From positions 13,947,786-14,011,785 of the forward strand of contig CM056380.1 in the NCBI GenBank assembly GCA_029718625.1: a DNA stretch of 64,000 nt, in the 5' to 3' direction. Shown here in pieces: positions 31,985 to 42,788 of this stretch. The notes beneath the pieces are model-generated. The model did no database searches. It had not been told where the DNA came from and worked only from the letters and a program-made list of their open reading frames with translations. The position numbers and the translations under genes were made by a program. This DNA comes from Synaphobranchus kaupii. Its lineage: Eukaryota > Chordata > Actinopteri > Anguilliformes > Synaphobranchidae. Position 1 is the first letter of the stretch; every line of letters starts with the position of its first letter.

Positions 31985-32573
31985 CATGAGCGCACCAGCA
32001 TGTCCTTGAGATTGTAAGCCATCAAATCAAAGATGTCATTAAAAACCATGAACAGCATGTTCTTGGTATTGATCCCACATGTGCTGACATTTTTCGTGCT
32101 CTTCCACTCTTGACACACTCCAGGTCCTGGAATCTCAAGGACATGCTGGTGCGCTCTGACACGTTTGATTTCTCTAAAACCCCTAAGGGACATCTTTTAC
32201 CTGTGCCGTAATTGCACCTCTTGTGCAGGTATCACTAAAACTGGCACATTTACATGTTTTGTTACTAAGAAAGATTAAAACATCAGAAAATTCATTACCT
32301 GTAGCTCTAATAACTGCGTCTGTTTTATTTTGCCCTTGTGGATTACAATATACAGGATGCACACGGCGTCAGCTGCGCATGCGCATGAACGAACACCGTA
32401 GCTCCGTTCGTAGGAAAGACCCCAAATCCCCAGTTGCACGTCATTCCTCCGAAGCCAATCATAATATCTCAGATCTGAAATGGCTTGGCATTGACCGTGG
32501 ATTGACTCATTGGATTTCTTACCTACGCACATTATATCCTTTAGGCCTTAATGATTCTTTTGAATTTTTATAA
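31985..32573 (+). pseudogene. Penelope-like element C-terminus with GIY-YIG nuclease domain
   Basis: One frame gives HQIKDVIKNHEQHVLGIDP and SRSWNLKDMLVRSDTF. A shift follows near 32205 to CRNCTSCAGITKTGTFTCF, and then FCPCGLQYTGCTRRQLRMRM with NEHRSSVRRKDPKSPVARH. The pattern CxCGxxYxGxTxRxLxxRxxEH is the GIY-YIG endonuclease of Penelope-like retroelements, which usually nicks the target for reverse transcription. The RT part of a Penelope is absent. The preceding sequence is L1-type ORF2. Two frameshifts or stops make it inactive. Confidence 0.85.
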
Positions 32574-32729
32574 AAACAGCACACACCAGCATGTCCTTAC
32601 TATTGCTCTTTGTCATGTCTTAACGTTTGAATTCTTATGGATGCATTTAACTTAATGTTACAAATGGTTTATTTCGTAAACTACTCAGTTCTAATACCAT
32701 GTTTTCTTTGTATGGAAGCAATTCATTGC

Positions 32730-33108
32730 AGATTGTTCATTGTTAATTGAATTATTGAAATGTTCATTGATTGCTGTGCTAAATTGAATATTGTCAAATC
32801 CCAACATTAATTTAGTGATGACACTGATTGATTCTTGATACTAATTGACGAATTGTACAATTGATGAACTCTTTTTTCTGAATTTATCATGTGACCTTAC
32901 ATCCTTATAAACTGCGTGTCTTGTGATTTTGACATACTAGCACTGAAAATGGTCTGAGGACCGAAACGTCTGTGTTCACTTTTGTGTTTTGCACTTTTTT
33001 CACTTGCACATTATTTAATTGTCCAATATAAATATACATTGCTATTGCATCTCAGCCTCTGGAATCTGTTTTTCCATGTTTTGGAGTGCAAATATCTTTT
33101 GCTGTTTT
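32730..33108 (+). repeat. Penelope-type terminal repeat, right copy
   Basis: Forward copy of the inverted left repeat. It contains CACTGAAAATGGTCTGAGGACCGAAACGTC at about 32940-32970 and ends before the TSD in a GCTGTTTTTT tail. Confidence 0.85.
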
Positions 33109-34105
33109 TTACCAGATATTTGCCATTTTTAATGCAGAGAAATGATTCTACCTTTCGGTATAAAAAATTCCCAAACAAACCGAATGTAAAACTTTAACCC
33201 TATAAACTTCACCCCTAGTGGTTGAGACGTATCCGTCTCAATTACAGTATTCATGTTCATCTGAAATTATAAACTACAGCTTTAAGAAAACCCCGAAAAT
33301 TTTGACGCAGTATTTTTTTAAAGAGTAGCCTCTTGCGAAAACCGCAGCTTCTCCAGTTACACTGCCGTGCAATAAATTAGGAGGGTGCTATTAGTAGCCC
33401 ACAGCACTTACGACGCTGAAATACGTTGCTGTACTTGTGTGAATACACACGCGCTTTCGTACGTTCTTTTTTAAACGTATTTAAATCAGGGTGTCTGCAG
33501 GTATCAAGAAGTTAATTTTAAGACTTTTTAAGACATTTTTAATGCCACCTAGAATGAAATTTAAGACCAAACTTGCAACAAAAATAAACATGAAAAGTGA
33601 AAGATAAACTCTTCGCAACTGAGTATGTAATATTGTCAAGAATTAAGTTAGCAGAAGTGGTTCTGGTATTCCACAAACCACCGGATGCTCTTGAAAGGGA
33701 GCAGTACGCCTAACTGGAGAAGACAATGGGCGATATTTTCAGGCTTTTACTCCAGTGCGCTAAGACAGGCCACACCACCTGTCTTAGTGCACAGCGCACT
33801 GGAGTAAGAGCCTGAAAACAGCACCCACTGGGCCTCAGCACCCAATTGGGCCTCATTCAAGTACAAATTTGATCGTAAATGGGAACATAAATGTGTAGAT
33901 TAGATTTACAATTAATTTACATCGAGGTCAAACTTTTGATGAATGCAGTTCTAAATCAACATTGAGGCAAAACGACACTAATTACTTGAGTTTAAGGACA
34001 TTTGTCCAAATGTTTATTACAGTGAAATAGGGGTGGGTGTGGCTACAGAGCCTGTGGGGTGGGATCAGGTTTCAGCGGAGGGTTTGTAGCTAGATAGCTA
34101 CTGCA

Positions 34106-34244
34106 ATGGCGGAGGTGAAGAAGCTCAGTGAAGTGAAATGACAAGCCGACAGGGCTCGTTCAAAAACCAGAATCGGAATTGCTTTTCCTCGATGGCAACA
34201 GCTGAAGTTCAGCAAGGGGATGAAGAGCGATGTGGAGTTGACCT
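34106..34244 (+). pseudogene. First-exon-like relic ending in a splice donor
   Basis: From ATG: MAEVKKLSEVK, an in-frame TGA at codon 12, then QADRARSKTRIGIAFPRWQQ and KFSKGMKSDVEL, followed by GTAAGT at 34245. The RARSKTR...AFPRW...LK pattern occurs in predicted fish proteins I have seen, of unknown role. The stop makes it a relic. Domain unknown. Confidence 0.45.
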
Positions 34245-35019
34245 GTAAGTAACGTTACCTCTAGCTATGCAGCTAGCTATGGTGACTGGGCGGGGGTTGG
34301 ATATATGATTGTAATATGAAGCTGAAAATAGATATTAAACCATTAGACAACAAAGCAAGTATTTTATAAACCCACTCTCTGTCCTAAAGGTCACACTGTT
34401 AAAGGAAGTGCTCCCGTTTAATGAATCAATCGCTAGGCCTAGGGTAAATTATTGCCCTCAAACATCAAATGGCACGGAAAAAATTATGCCCTTCTTTGGA
34501 CAACGAAGAATAATTCTCCTTCATCCCAGGAAAATGGTTATTGGTGTGTAAGGACTGTACACGTACACACTGTGGTCAGTTCAATCCTGACTTGACAGGG
34601 AAAATACAAGAGATGTTCGAATTTGCGGCAACACGAGTGTGGGCTGTAACTCCAAATAAGCGCTGCAAAGAAAACCCGTTCATGGCGCCAAAACAGCTAA
34701 AATAAACTGCGCGGTCAATGAAAAATAGCTTTGCACACAGACGAATTTCGCGAGATAATCAGCTATACAATAAAAAAAGAATCGCCACTACCTTCAGCTG
34801 CCAATGAGTGATCCCTGTAACAAATAAACATTAAAAGACTAAGAGCAGGATAAAGAACAGGAAAGTACCGAAATTGGTTTAAAACGCATAAATCTGGGAT
34901 CGTATAATTGTGCAGAACGGAGCAATTGGAGTCTGCTGGCGTTCTCTTGAATATTGTTCGCTTTGCATATGGGATTCTACCGCCCTGAATCCCATTGTAC
35001 CAAGCTTGAAACATTTGCG

Positions 35020-35146
35020 ACATATAGCTACTGCATCGGGCTTCGGAGACATTACCGGGCACGGGTTTTAACCATGTTATGGGTTTTAACCATGTTGAGT
35101 ATTCACTTTTCTCAAGCCATGTATCGTTAAACTTGCATTTACCCAT
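35020..35146 (-). pseudogene. Transposase N-terminal zinc-finger relic
   Basis: The minus strand reads MGKCKFNDTWLEKSEYSTWL, then KPVPGNVSEARCSSY. The MGKCxFNxxWL...W...ARCxxC layout resembles the N-terminal zinc finger of a hAT-like transposase family in fish. A 21-base tandem duplication (GGTTTTAACCATGTT...) repeats ITWLKP, and the second Cys pair is lost. It supports the hAT-like call. Confidence 0.5.
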
Positions 35147-35943
35147 GAATCCGTTAGTTTGCTAGCTTGGCTATTACATAGAACTTAGATTGTTACCTCC
35201 CTTGACTGAATCCGAAGCAGAAATTTAGCAGAAAGTCATCTTGTCAGAATCGCCCCTACTGACAGTAGCCTACTACTGTGGAACAGTTTAGGTTGCTTGG
35301 TAACGTAGAAGCACCCGCGAACTCTGCGGTCACGTGACTTCACCTAAAAAGGATCCTTGCGTATTAAAAAAAAAAAATCAGTTTCTATCGTAGGCTATTT
35401 GGTTTTCTTTCAGTTTATCATTTGGCAAAACTCAATCACACCGTATAGTGAGATTGGGAACACATCGCCTCAAAAAATATTTAAGACCTTTCAAAAACGA
35501 ATTTAATACAATTTAATACATTTTAAGGCCTTTTTTTAATAAATATGAATTTAAGACTATTTAAGACTTTTTAATGACCCGCGGACACCCTGTAAATACA
35601 TTAGGCGACGTATGTTATGGTTATTATATATATACTGTATGTGACTATTCTGAAATAAATGTATTCTGTAGCAAATTTCTGAATGATACAGCTTCTTCTT
35701 CAGTTCAAACTTAAAACCATGGATTTTGCAGGGAATATTTTTTTAGATATTGACATTTAAATAAAACTAGTAGAAACCAGGAGGACATTGCCTCAAAAGG
35801 GCCAAAGTAAATAGGGTTAAAGTGATACTGCAGTCAAAAGCCGACTTTTCGCGTTGAAAACCGATGTTTTGGGTTAAGACTATGATCATACACAACAGTT
35901 TTTATCCGAAAATCTCATATTTCGTGGAAGCAGGAAGCAGGGG

Positions 35944-37390
35944 AAGAATGCCGGGCCTGACTGCATTCCCCCAGAGGTGCTTAAGAACCCTGGAGACCTG
36001 CAACCGTGCTCTGCTGAAAAACAACAAGCCTGATATGTGGTCTCTCTCCAACATCATCCCAGTGCCTAAATCTGGGGATCTCTCAAAGCCAGACAACTAC
36101 CGTGGCATCAGTCTGACCTGCGTCATTGCGAAGATGTACAACCGCACGATACTGAATCGGATACGGGGTGCCATTGACCCATACTTGAGAGAGAACCAGA
36201 ATGGCTTCCGAGAGGGGAGAACCACCGTAGCCCAGATCTTCGCCTTAAGGAGGATCATCGAGGAGGTGAAGAGGAACAACTTGACAGCGGTGCTGTGTTT
36301 TATTGACTTCAGAAAGGCATTTGATTCAATACACAGGGGCGTCATGATGAAAATTCTTAAGGCCTACGATGTTCCCCCCAACTTACTCCGGGCCATTGGG
36401 ACCATGTATTCAGGCACAAGAGCAAAGGTTGTGACCCCTGACGGCACCAGCGAAGAGTTCGACATCCTGGCAGGAGTGTTGCAAGGGGACACCCTCGCCC
36501 CCTTCCTATTCATAATAGTTCTGGATTACGCGCTAAGGCAAGCTATTGAAGGACGGGAAAAGGATCTAGGCTTTACTATAACACCTAGGAGGTCTGGTCG
36601 ATTTCCTGCTTTAGTCCTAACAGACCTGGACTACGCCGACGATATCAGCCTAATATCTGACCGTGTAGAGAAGGCGCAAGAGCTTCTAACCAGAGTGGAA
36701 AGGGAATGTGCCAAGGTTGGTCTTGGGCTGAATGCCAAGAAAACCGAGGTCACTGCCTATAACACACCGGACCATCTGCCTCTGAGGACAACTGGGGATA
36801 CTGCTCTGAGGGAGGTCAGTGACTTCAAGTACCTAGGCTCCTGGGTCAACTCAACGGAGCAGGACCTAAGAGTGAGGAAGGCGCTCGCATGGAAGGCTCT
36901 AAACGGCATGGCTAGTGTATGGAAATCCAACCTCCCCCGCGAAGCCAAGCTCCACTTCTTTGATGCCACCGTAGAGGCCGTTCTTCTATATGGCTGTGAA
37001 TGCTGGACCCTAAAGCCCTCCCTGCAGAAGTCTCTGGATGGGTGCTACACAAGAATGCTGCGTGCGGCACTAAACATCGACCAGAATGCGCACGTTAACA
37101 ACATGCGTCTGTACGGAGGACGGCCAAGGCTAAGTGAGAAAATAGCAGCTAGGAGAATGAGGCTGGCTGGACACTGCCACAGACATCGCGAGCTTCCAGC
37201 CAGTAAGCTGGTCTTGTGGGAGCCAAGCCCAGGGCGCGGGCGACGGTCACGGGGGCGGCCCACACCAACTTTCGTGGACATACTCAAGAAGGATGTGGGA
37301 GCGGAAACTACTGGAGAGATCGCTGGATGCATGGAAGATCGGGTTGGCTGGAGACGTAGATGGGAGGCCCGTCTGAGGACGACCCAATGA
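35944..37390 (+). pseudogene. 5'-truncated non-LTR reverse transcriptase
   Basis: About 480 codons open to TGA at 37388. RT motifs: MWSLSNIIPVPKSGDLSKPD, NYRGISLTCVIAKMYNR, ENQNGFREGRTT, VLCFIDFRKAFDSIHR, GVLQGDTLAPFLFIIVLDYA and the catalytic LTDLDYADDISLIS. The C-terminal part has LLYGCECWTLKPSLQKSLDG, then RRMRLAGHCHRH. There is no endonuclease domain in front. The frame starts at the junction with element B, so this is a dead-on-arrival LINE insertion with a surprisingly clean frame. The clade is not assigned (R4/Rex6-like or RTE-like are possibilities). Confidence 0.85.
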
Positions 37391-37599
37391 TGATCGTCGA
37401 AGTGGGTGTCGTCTGAGTTTCTGTGTCGGCTTACCATGCTCTGCATTTCCGGGGATTCGTGACATCCCGAAATCCTTAGCATAAAAATAGGTGGAGTCTC
37501 GGCTAGTAAAGTGAGCAGAGAGCTTGGTGACAGAGAGCAGGAAGGGGAGTGAGTCAGTTCACCAAGACACACCCTTTCATTCATTGACCATATGAATAT
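37391..37599 (+). other. LINE 3' UTR and element B remainder
   Basis: Contains no gene. The boundary between the LINE tail and element B cannot be placed. Confidence 0.4.
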
Positions 37600-37739
37600 T
37601 AGGGCTGTCATACGATGGTTCGATATTCGAATGCTATTCGAATTGTAAAAAAAAAAAAATGACGTTCGAATCTGAAAATTAACATTAGAAGAAAAAAAAA
37701 TGCAGCGTCATTTGTGTTTAGCCCTTAGGCATGCTGCCA

Positions 37740-38275
37740 TAGCCTTATTCTGCCGGGGTTTCCTTATCGCACGCAGGCACCTCTGTCTCTCCTGCTCTGC
37801 TTGTTCTGCTACCATCTGAACCCCCTAACAATGTTTTTTTTCTTGTTTCCTCTTTTCCCTGCTCTGGGCACCTGCCCAGAGCTCTAGCCCGAGTTTCCCG
37901 AGTCCTCCCCCCGCTCCCCTCCTGGCCCGGAGCTCCAGCCCAAGACCAGCTAGGCGCCCCCCACCTGCCACTGCTGAGTCATCAGAGTAGAATACCTCCC
38001 TATGAAATAATCAACCCATAGGCCAGTGGAGGATGGGCATCCCCCCAATAGCCGGATTCCTCTCGAGATTTCTTCCCATCGGGGAGTTTTTTCTCGCCAC
38101 TGTATGAGGGTTTTCTCTCCCAACTAGAGAGTTTTTATCTCTGCTATCTGGGGGCTTTAGACCTGGCTTAGAGCGGCCATTTCCTATTTCCCCTTTCCTC
38201 CCCTTTCTGTTCTGTAAAGCGTCTTTGTGACAGTCGTCTGTGAAAAGGGCTATATAAATAAAATTTATCGCAGAT
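37740..38275 (+). repeat. Fish LINE 3' tail
   Basis: It contains TCGAGATTTCTTCCCATCGG, GGGAGTTTTTTCTCGCCACT, GGGGGCTTTAGACC and the ending GGGCTATATAAATAAAATTT, a familiar 3' UTR of abundant fish LINEs. No coding part remains. Confidence 0.6.
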
Positions 38276-38285
38276 AAAAGTGTCT

Positions 38286-38957
38286 GGCTGCATTCGAATA
38301 GTCAAAAAAATAACTCCTTTTTCCTTTCCTTGCAACTTTTCCTTGACCTCGCCAGAAAACGTCATGGGGGTCAAAGTGGGAAGGAGAGATTTACAAGGAA
38401 TCTCACGTAACTGTGGAATTCGAACCTCCTTCTCTACCTTGCATCATGGTGCGACATCCAGTCATATTGACGTGAATGTTCAATATAACGAACTATAACT
38501 TCACGAAAAATTACGACAAAACGTGCATCATTGCTGTCTGCATTTGACTTGAACCGTTCGTTTTTATCTCTGCGAAATTTAGCGTCGTAATAAATTTAGT
38601 GTATTGTCGGATTGTGTCATTATTTGTTTACTTTCTATTATAAGCCAATACTATCCAACAATACGAGCTATTCACATTTAGATTTCTGGCATTTCTCAGA
38701 TGTTCGCCTTGTTTGAATGCGGTAAGTTCCGGAAAACTCAGATGCGGCATTGCATTGTGGGGCGCGAATGCTACCTTTCTTTTGAAAAGATTAGTCCAGA
38801 GCATCCTTTGTGAAAGGACGGATAAAAGGAATTGTGAAGCTCTTTTCTTTCTCAATGTAAGAAATTCAAACGGTCCTTAGCATGGCTGCCCGGAAACTAT
38901 TTCCGGTTCATGCGATCTAAAGGATCCTTGCTCAAATTTGACTATTCGAATGCAGCC
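38286..38957. mobile_element. MITE D
   Basis: Inverted ends GGCTGCATTCGAATAGTCAA, possible 3-bp flank TCT on both sides, 672 bases, no gene. Confidence 0.8.
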
Positions 38958-39167
38958 TCTGTCTTCCTTTCAACTTGGGCTGTGTTAAACCAAAAATAAA
39001 TCTCTAATTTTAGCGTCTCCTCTGTTTAAAACGGAAGACGCTGCATACGGGTCATTGCAGTGCTTGTACTGGACGGACACGGCACTTTCATTTAATAGCA
39101 GATTGAAAATCAAATGTAGGCATATTCGTCAAGCATTAAAGAGCCAATAATTCAACAGCAGCAGCAT

Positions 39168-39345
39168 GGCAGAGAGTTCGGAAAACCAGCTCGGCCACGG
39201 AGAGAGTGATTAGCACTCCGAGCAATCTAAAAAGCCCCGCTTGGAAGTACTTCGGTTTTTGGTCAGTGAACGGAAAAATTGTGGAACCTCGAGACAAAGT
39301 TTTATGCAAGCAATGTAAGCTACAGATGGCCTCTGTTAAACATTT
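39168..39345 (+). pseudogene. BED zinc-finger relic of hAT transposase
   Basis: ATG at 39166-39168 begins MAESSENQLGHGESD with a TAG soon after. A shifted frame reads SPAWKYFGFWSVNGKIVEPR followed by VLCKQCKLQMA. The W...F/Y...C..C part is the first half of a BED finger as in ZBED/hAT transposases. The His-containing half and the catalytic domain are gone. Confidence 0.65.
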
Positions 39346-39425
39346 AAACTATGCTACGTTAAACGTTATAACTATGCTGATCACAGTTCCCTCTACAAAA
39401 GGTCAAAGATCATACTTTTCTGTTT

Positions 39426-40588
39426 TTAACCCTATTTACTTTGGCCTATTTTATACAATTTTCGCCTAGTTTTTACTAGTGTCAATTAAGTGCCAATATC
39501 TCAAAAACTATTCACTGCACATCCATGGTTGAAAGTTTCAATGAAAGAAGAGGCTTGTACCATTCAGAAATTTGCACCAGAATAAATTTATGTAAAAATG
39601 GTCACATACAGTTTATACATAATACACATAAAAAAACAAAAAAAAGTACAAAACGCCTTGTGTTTTTACAGTTTAGCACTGACTATTTCAACTTCAAAGT
39701 ACTGGAGCAAGCCAGAATTCCTTACACTAGTGCACTGATATGTTGTCCACAAGTGTATAGAATTTGGTAAAGATATCTACAGGCTTTCCTTATCCATTGG
39801 TAATTTTTCCAAAACTGTGCCCAGTGTCCCAATATTTATCCAAACGTCTCCAAATATAAAACATGTGCATATCTTTCTGTCCAGGCATGTCAATCATCAG
39901 AAAACTTTATCTTTCTATTGAAACAGTTTTTGTAATACAAAATGTAAAGAAAATAAACCTACACATGTTTTGTATATATGTGTATGAGAGTATGCTCTTA
40001 CAAATTGTGCCCAAATTGTGCCCAAATACCTCTCCGAACAGGATTACTTGCCCTAATGTTATCTAACCAATCTGCTTTACATTTAAAATGGAAATACTGG
40101 AAATAAATGGAAATACATTTAAGTGAAATACTGTAAAAATAAATAAAATTATATATATATATATTACATCTAGTGCTTCTGATATTAGCTCCCACATAAT
40201 TGGGAATTGTAGCCAACTAGGATTTATGGATTCATTTTAGATAACTAAAAACTAAATTACATTATTATAATATTATGTCTTGACTGAAATCGTGAAATAA
40301 AGCACTGAGAATGGCCCATGGGTTGGTTTCTGCACAAAAAAACGGACAGAAAATGAACGCTGCAAACCCAATGTTTCAAGGCGCAGTAATGTCTACTTAT
40401 GTTCCATTTCTTCCCCTCCCCCCTTAGCAGGCAATGTGCTCCTCTCCTGCTTGTCACAACATAACAGCTAACTAGCGAACTTCTGCGACAATCCATTGAT
40501 CATGAAACTAAAAATACTCTAGATAATAGCGCTTCAGACAGTTGATACTATAATAATAATAATAATTATTATTATTATTTGTGCGTGC

Positions 40589-40619
<31 letters not shown>

Positions 40620-41874
40620 TTCAAAGAGAACAGAAACGGGTCTTGCCTTCCTTGAACGCCGCTTCTGCTACAGAGACTTTACTCTCTGCCCCTGAGGACT
40701 CGCCTTCCTCACCGCTGGAATCACTGCGGTCCAGCTCCTCCAATACCTGAGCAACCGTGAAATAAACGGTCTTCTTGGCACCGTTGATTGCCACGTTCGC
40801 GTATAAATGTATAAAATAATCGTAAACTTTGAAGCAGCAAAGACATCACCAGCGCAATTGCATCATACAGCTGCCCGTGCCTGCGTACAGAGAAAGACTG
40901 GTCTGTGACGTTTTTTCAGCTCACAAAAAAAGCTACACATTGCTAAATACATCGGGATAGACTGAAAACGTAATTGTAACAGCAATCCAGCCCATCCCTA
41001 CTGGATATACTCAGTCAAAATGGCCACAGGCGTCATCTGATGCTGTAATCAAGTCAGGAGCGCACAGCCGATTGCCCTATGGGCTGTCTTTACGCGTGGA
41101 TACAGCGCCGTTCACAGTCGCTTGAATATGACATGTTTTACTTCGTTTGAAAGGGCAGGAACCCCCGCAGAAGATCATCTACGTGTTTTACGTTAGATCA
41201 TTCCTGTAGCAGTCTAGTAATGCTTTTACGCAACGGTAGTAACGTAGTACAAACGCAAAAGCGAAGGGTACGCACTGTGGAAATTGAGACTTTCCTGGAT
41301 AATGGATAAATGGGTTACGAAAAAACGTTGAGGATTCTTCAGAAAAGGGTTATAACTGCATAACCAGGTATCGTATTTGGTTGCTTAAACATGTTTATCA
41401 AGAGAATTTGTAGAAAATAAAATGTATTTATACAAAACCGGAAGTATATCGGTTGTATGCATACTGAAGTGAGCACGGGAAAAAAACACCTAATGTTTAT
41501 TTATACAACTTTTCAATAATATACAATTGTTCCTGAATCGGATCTTGATTTTTTAGCGTGTTGAAATGGTACCAAGAGCTTTTGTGATACGCATTTTATT
41601 GCCTGTGACTGCGGCGAGGTGAAGGCTGTAAACAAATAAAAAAAGTGGGTTGGGCTATTAGCACCCTGCTGCTTTATGGCTCTGTAGTGTAACGTGAGAG
41701 CTGATAAGCATATAAACGAATGTGTTCGCAGGCTGTGACTGTTTTTAACAAATTTGCATCGAAAGTTCCGTGTTTTATTAACGTTTTAATTTAGAATTCA
41801 AGAGAAATATGAACACTATAAAAAATTTAGACGGATACGTCCCACCACTAGGGGGCCAAAGCCTATAGAGTTAA
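39426..41874 (-). mobile_element. TTAA element A2 (piggyBac-like), inverse to A1
   Basis: TTAA at 39426-39429 and 41871-41874. The left end TTAACCCTATTTACTTTGGC equals the inverted right end of A1, and the right end with GACGGATACGTC...CACTAGGGG equals the inverted left end. Minus-strand coding remnant at 40620-40800: TVYFTVAQVLEELDRSDSSG followed by an acidic stretch, like the N-terminus of piggyBac transposases. The remainder is not open. Confidence 0.8.
40540..40621. repeat. AAT/ATT and AT microsatellites
   Basis: (ATA)n running into (ATT)n at 40549-40580, which can fold back on itself, and an (AT)n run at about 40592-40620. Confidence 0.85.
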
Positions 41875-42375
41875 TAGCACTTTATTGTAAATGATCCCTC
41901 AGGATATAAATTCTTTTTAGTAACATTTCTCGACATTGTGTGCCTTCATTTTATTCAAACAAAAGCATTATAAAAGTGTGTATGTAGATTTTAAAGGCAT
42001 CTCGAATGTTAACAGGTTTTTTTTCTAAACTTGACTGCGCTCATGTTTATGTTCAAATAAAATGTAGCTACCTAGTTATGTGTCTTGTTGTATTGGTTTG
42101 CCCTCTTGTGGACCTAACGCACAATAAAACAGCCCGAAAGTTGGTCAAATTGTAACATTTAAATTTTTTTATAGATATTCGAACATATTCGAACTTATGT
42201 GTTTTTTCAGAAGGAATATTCTAACGTAATTTTTGGCCAATGTTGACAGCCCTAATGAATATTCATAATATGACCTTGTGGCATCATCGTCATATAACCA
42301 CACCTACCCACGGCTACAAGTTCAAATTGAAGCTGTAAAAAAGGGTTTAGAAAAGCGATTGCAGTATCACTTTAA

Positions 42376-42788
42376 AGTCTGTTTAAAATGTGTTCATAAA
42401 AAGCTGGTTAATTGTGTTCATGTGATGGAACACTGTGGATGGTTATGAGTAATACTAGGCCCTGGCGCAATATTAGACACTTAACATTAATAACATATCA
42501 TAATATTATACATGCATTATATATATTCAGACAAACTTAAAACAAACAGGCCAATTATAGTGATTATTATTATTATTAGTTATTTTTTCTTTGCCTTTAC
42601 CCAAACCTGTGAGGGCGACGGGAAAGAGGTATTTCTGTTTGGTCTGTTTATTGGAGGCTAAATAATAAAAGGTCGAAGAGACCAACTCGTACTCCGTTTC
42701 CCTGCGTCTTGCTGTTTTACCCAAAGACATTAGACCCAATAGACAAAACAATTTTTAAAAATTGTAAAAAAAAGCAGACACCACTCAC
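42376..42788. other. Intronic stretch next to the short NLR exon
   Basis: No recognised gene. AT-rich, with a short ATT run near 42563. Confidence 0.5.

Larger units (their letters stand above)
25240..33122 (+). mobile_element. Composite L1-type / Penelope-like retroelement with 14-bp TSD
   Basis: TTACCAGATATTTG occurs at 25240-25253 and 33109-33122. Between the copies are about 70 bases of unknown origin and a roughly 370-base terminal repeat in inverse orientation (25325-25693). An L1/Tx1-type LINE follows from its 5' end to mid-ORF2 (25694 to about 31980). A Penelope-like C-terminal GIY-YIG coding remnant (to 32573) and the forward terminal repeat (about 32730-33108) complete it. A Tc1-like element (27514-29044) was added later in ORF2. 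It sits in an NLR intron, opposite to the gene. Confidence 0.85.
33488..35595. mobile_element. hAT-like element inside A1
   Basis: The ends CAGGGTGTCTGCAGG and, inverted, CAGGGTGTCCGCGGG continue into AAGACTTTTTAAGAC-like subterminal sequence. The 8-bp flanks are similar but not identical, so the TSD is uncertain. It contains two short coding relics pointing in opposite directions (34106-34244 plus, 35020-35146 minus). Confidence 0.7.
33193..35820. mobile_element. TTAA element A1 (piggyBac-like), disrupted by a hAT-like element
   Basis: TTAA at 33193-33196 and 35817-35820. The ends read TTAACCCTATAAACTTCACC and, inverted at the right, TTAACCCTATTTACTTTGGC. The left end with CCCTAGTGG and GACGTATCCGTCT matches the right end of A2 (39426-41874) in inverse orientation, which proves a repeat family. 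Its own sequence is about 510 bases, the rest being the inserted element at 33488-35595. Confidence 0.8.
37600..42254 (+). mobile_element. hAT element C, nested in B
   Basis: The ends TAGGGCTGTCATACGATGG and, at the right, the inverse complement of TAGGGCTGTCAACATTGGCC are flanked by the exact 8-bp TSD ATGAATAT (37592-37599, 42255-42262). The TIR is followed by TTCGAA-rich subterminal repeats. A BED-type zinc-finger exon remnant lies at 39168-39345. The rest of a transposase is missing, with A2 inserted in its place. Confidence 0.92.
35817..42375. mobile_element. TTAA element B (AGTGATACTGCA ends), multiply invaded
   Basis: TTAA at 35817-35820 and 42372-42375. The ends are AGTGATACTGCAGTC and the inverse complement of AGTGATACTGCAATC. 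Its own DNA is only about 35821-35930, some bases before 37599 and 42255-42371. A LINE and the hAT element C fill the rest. It shares its left TTAA with the right TTAA of A1. The superfamily is unknown (Kolobok or piggyBac, both TTAA users). Confidence 0.75.

Noticed and set aside
37045..37611. 188-residue minus-strand frame
   Set aside because: Opposite strand of the LINE RT C-terminus, with composition typical of a shadow frame.
33193..41874. A single 8.7-kb transposon with TTAACCCTATA ends
   Set aside because: The intermediate TTAA-flanked ends at 35817 and 39426 show two separate inverse copies (A1, A2) instead of one giant element.
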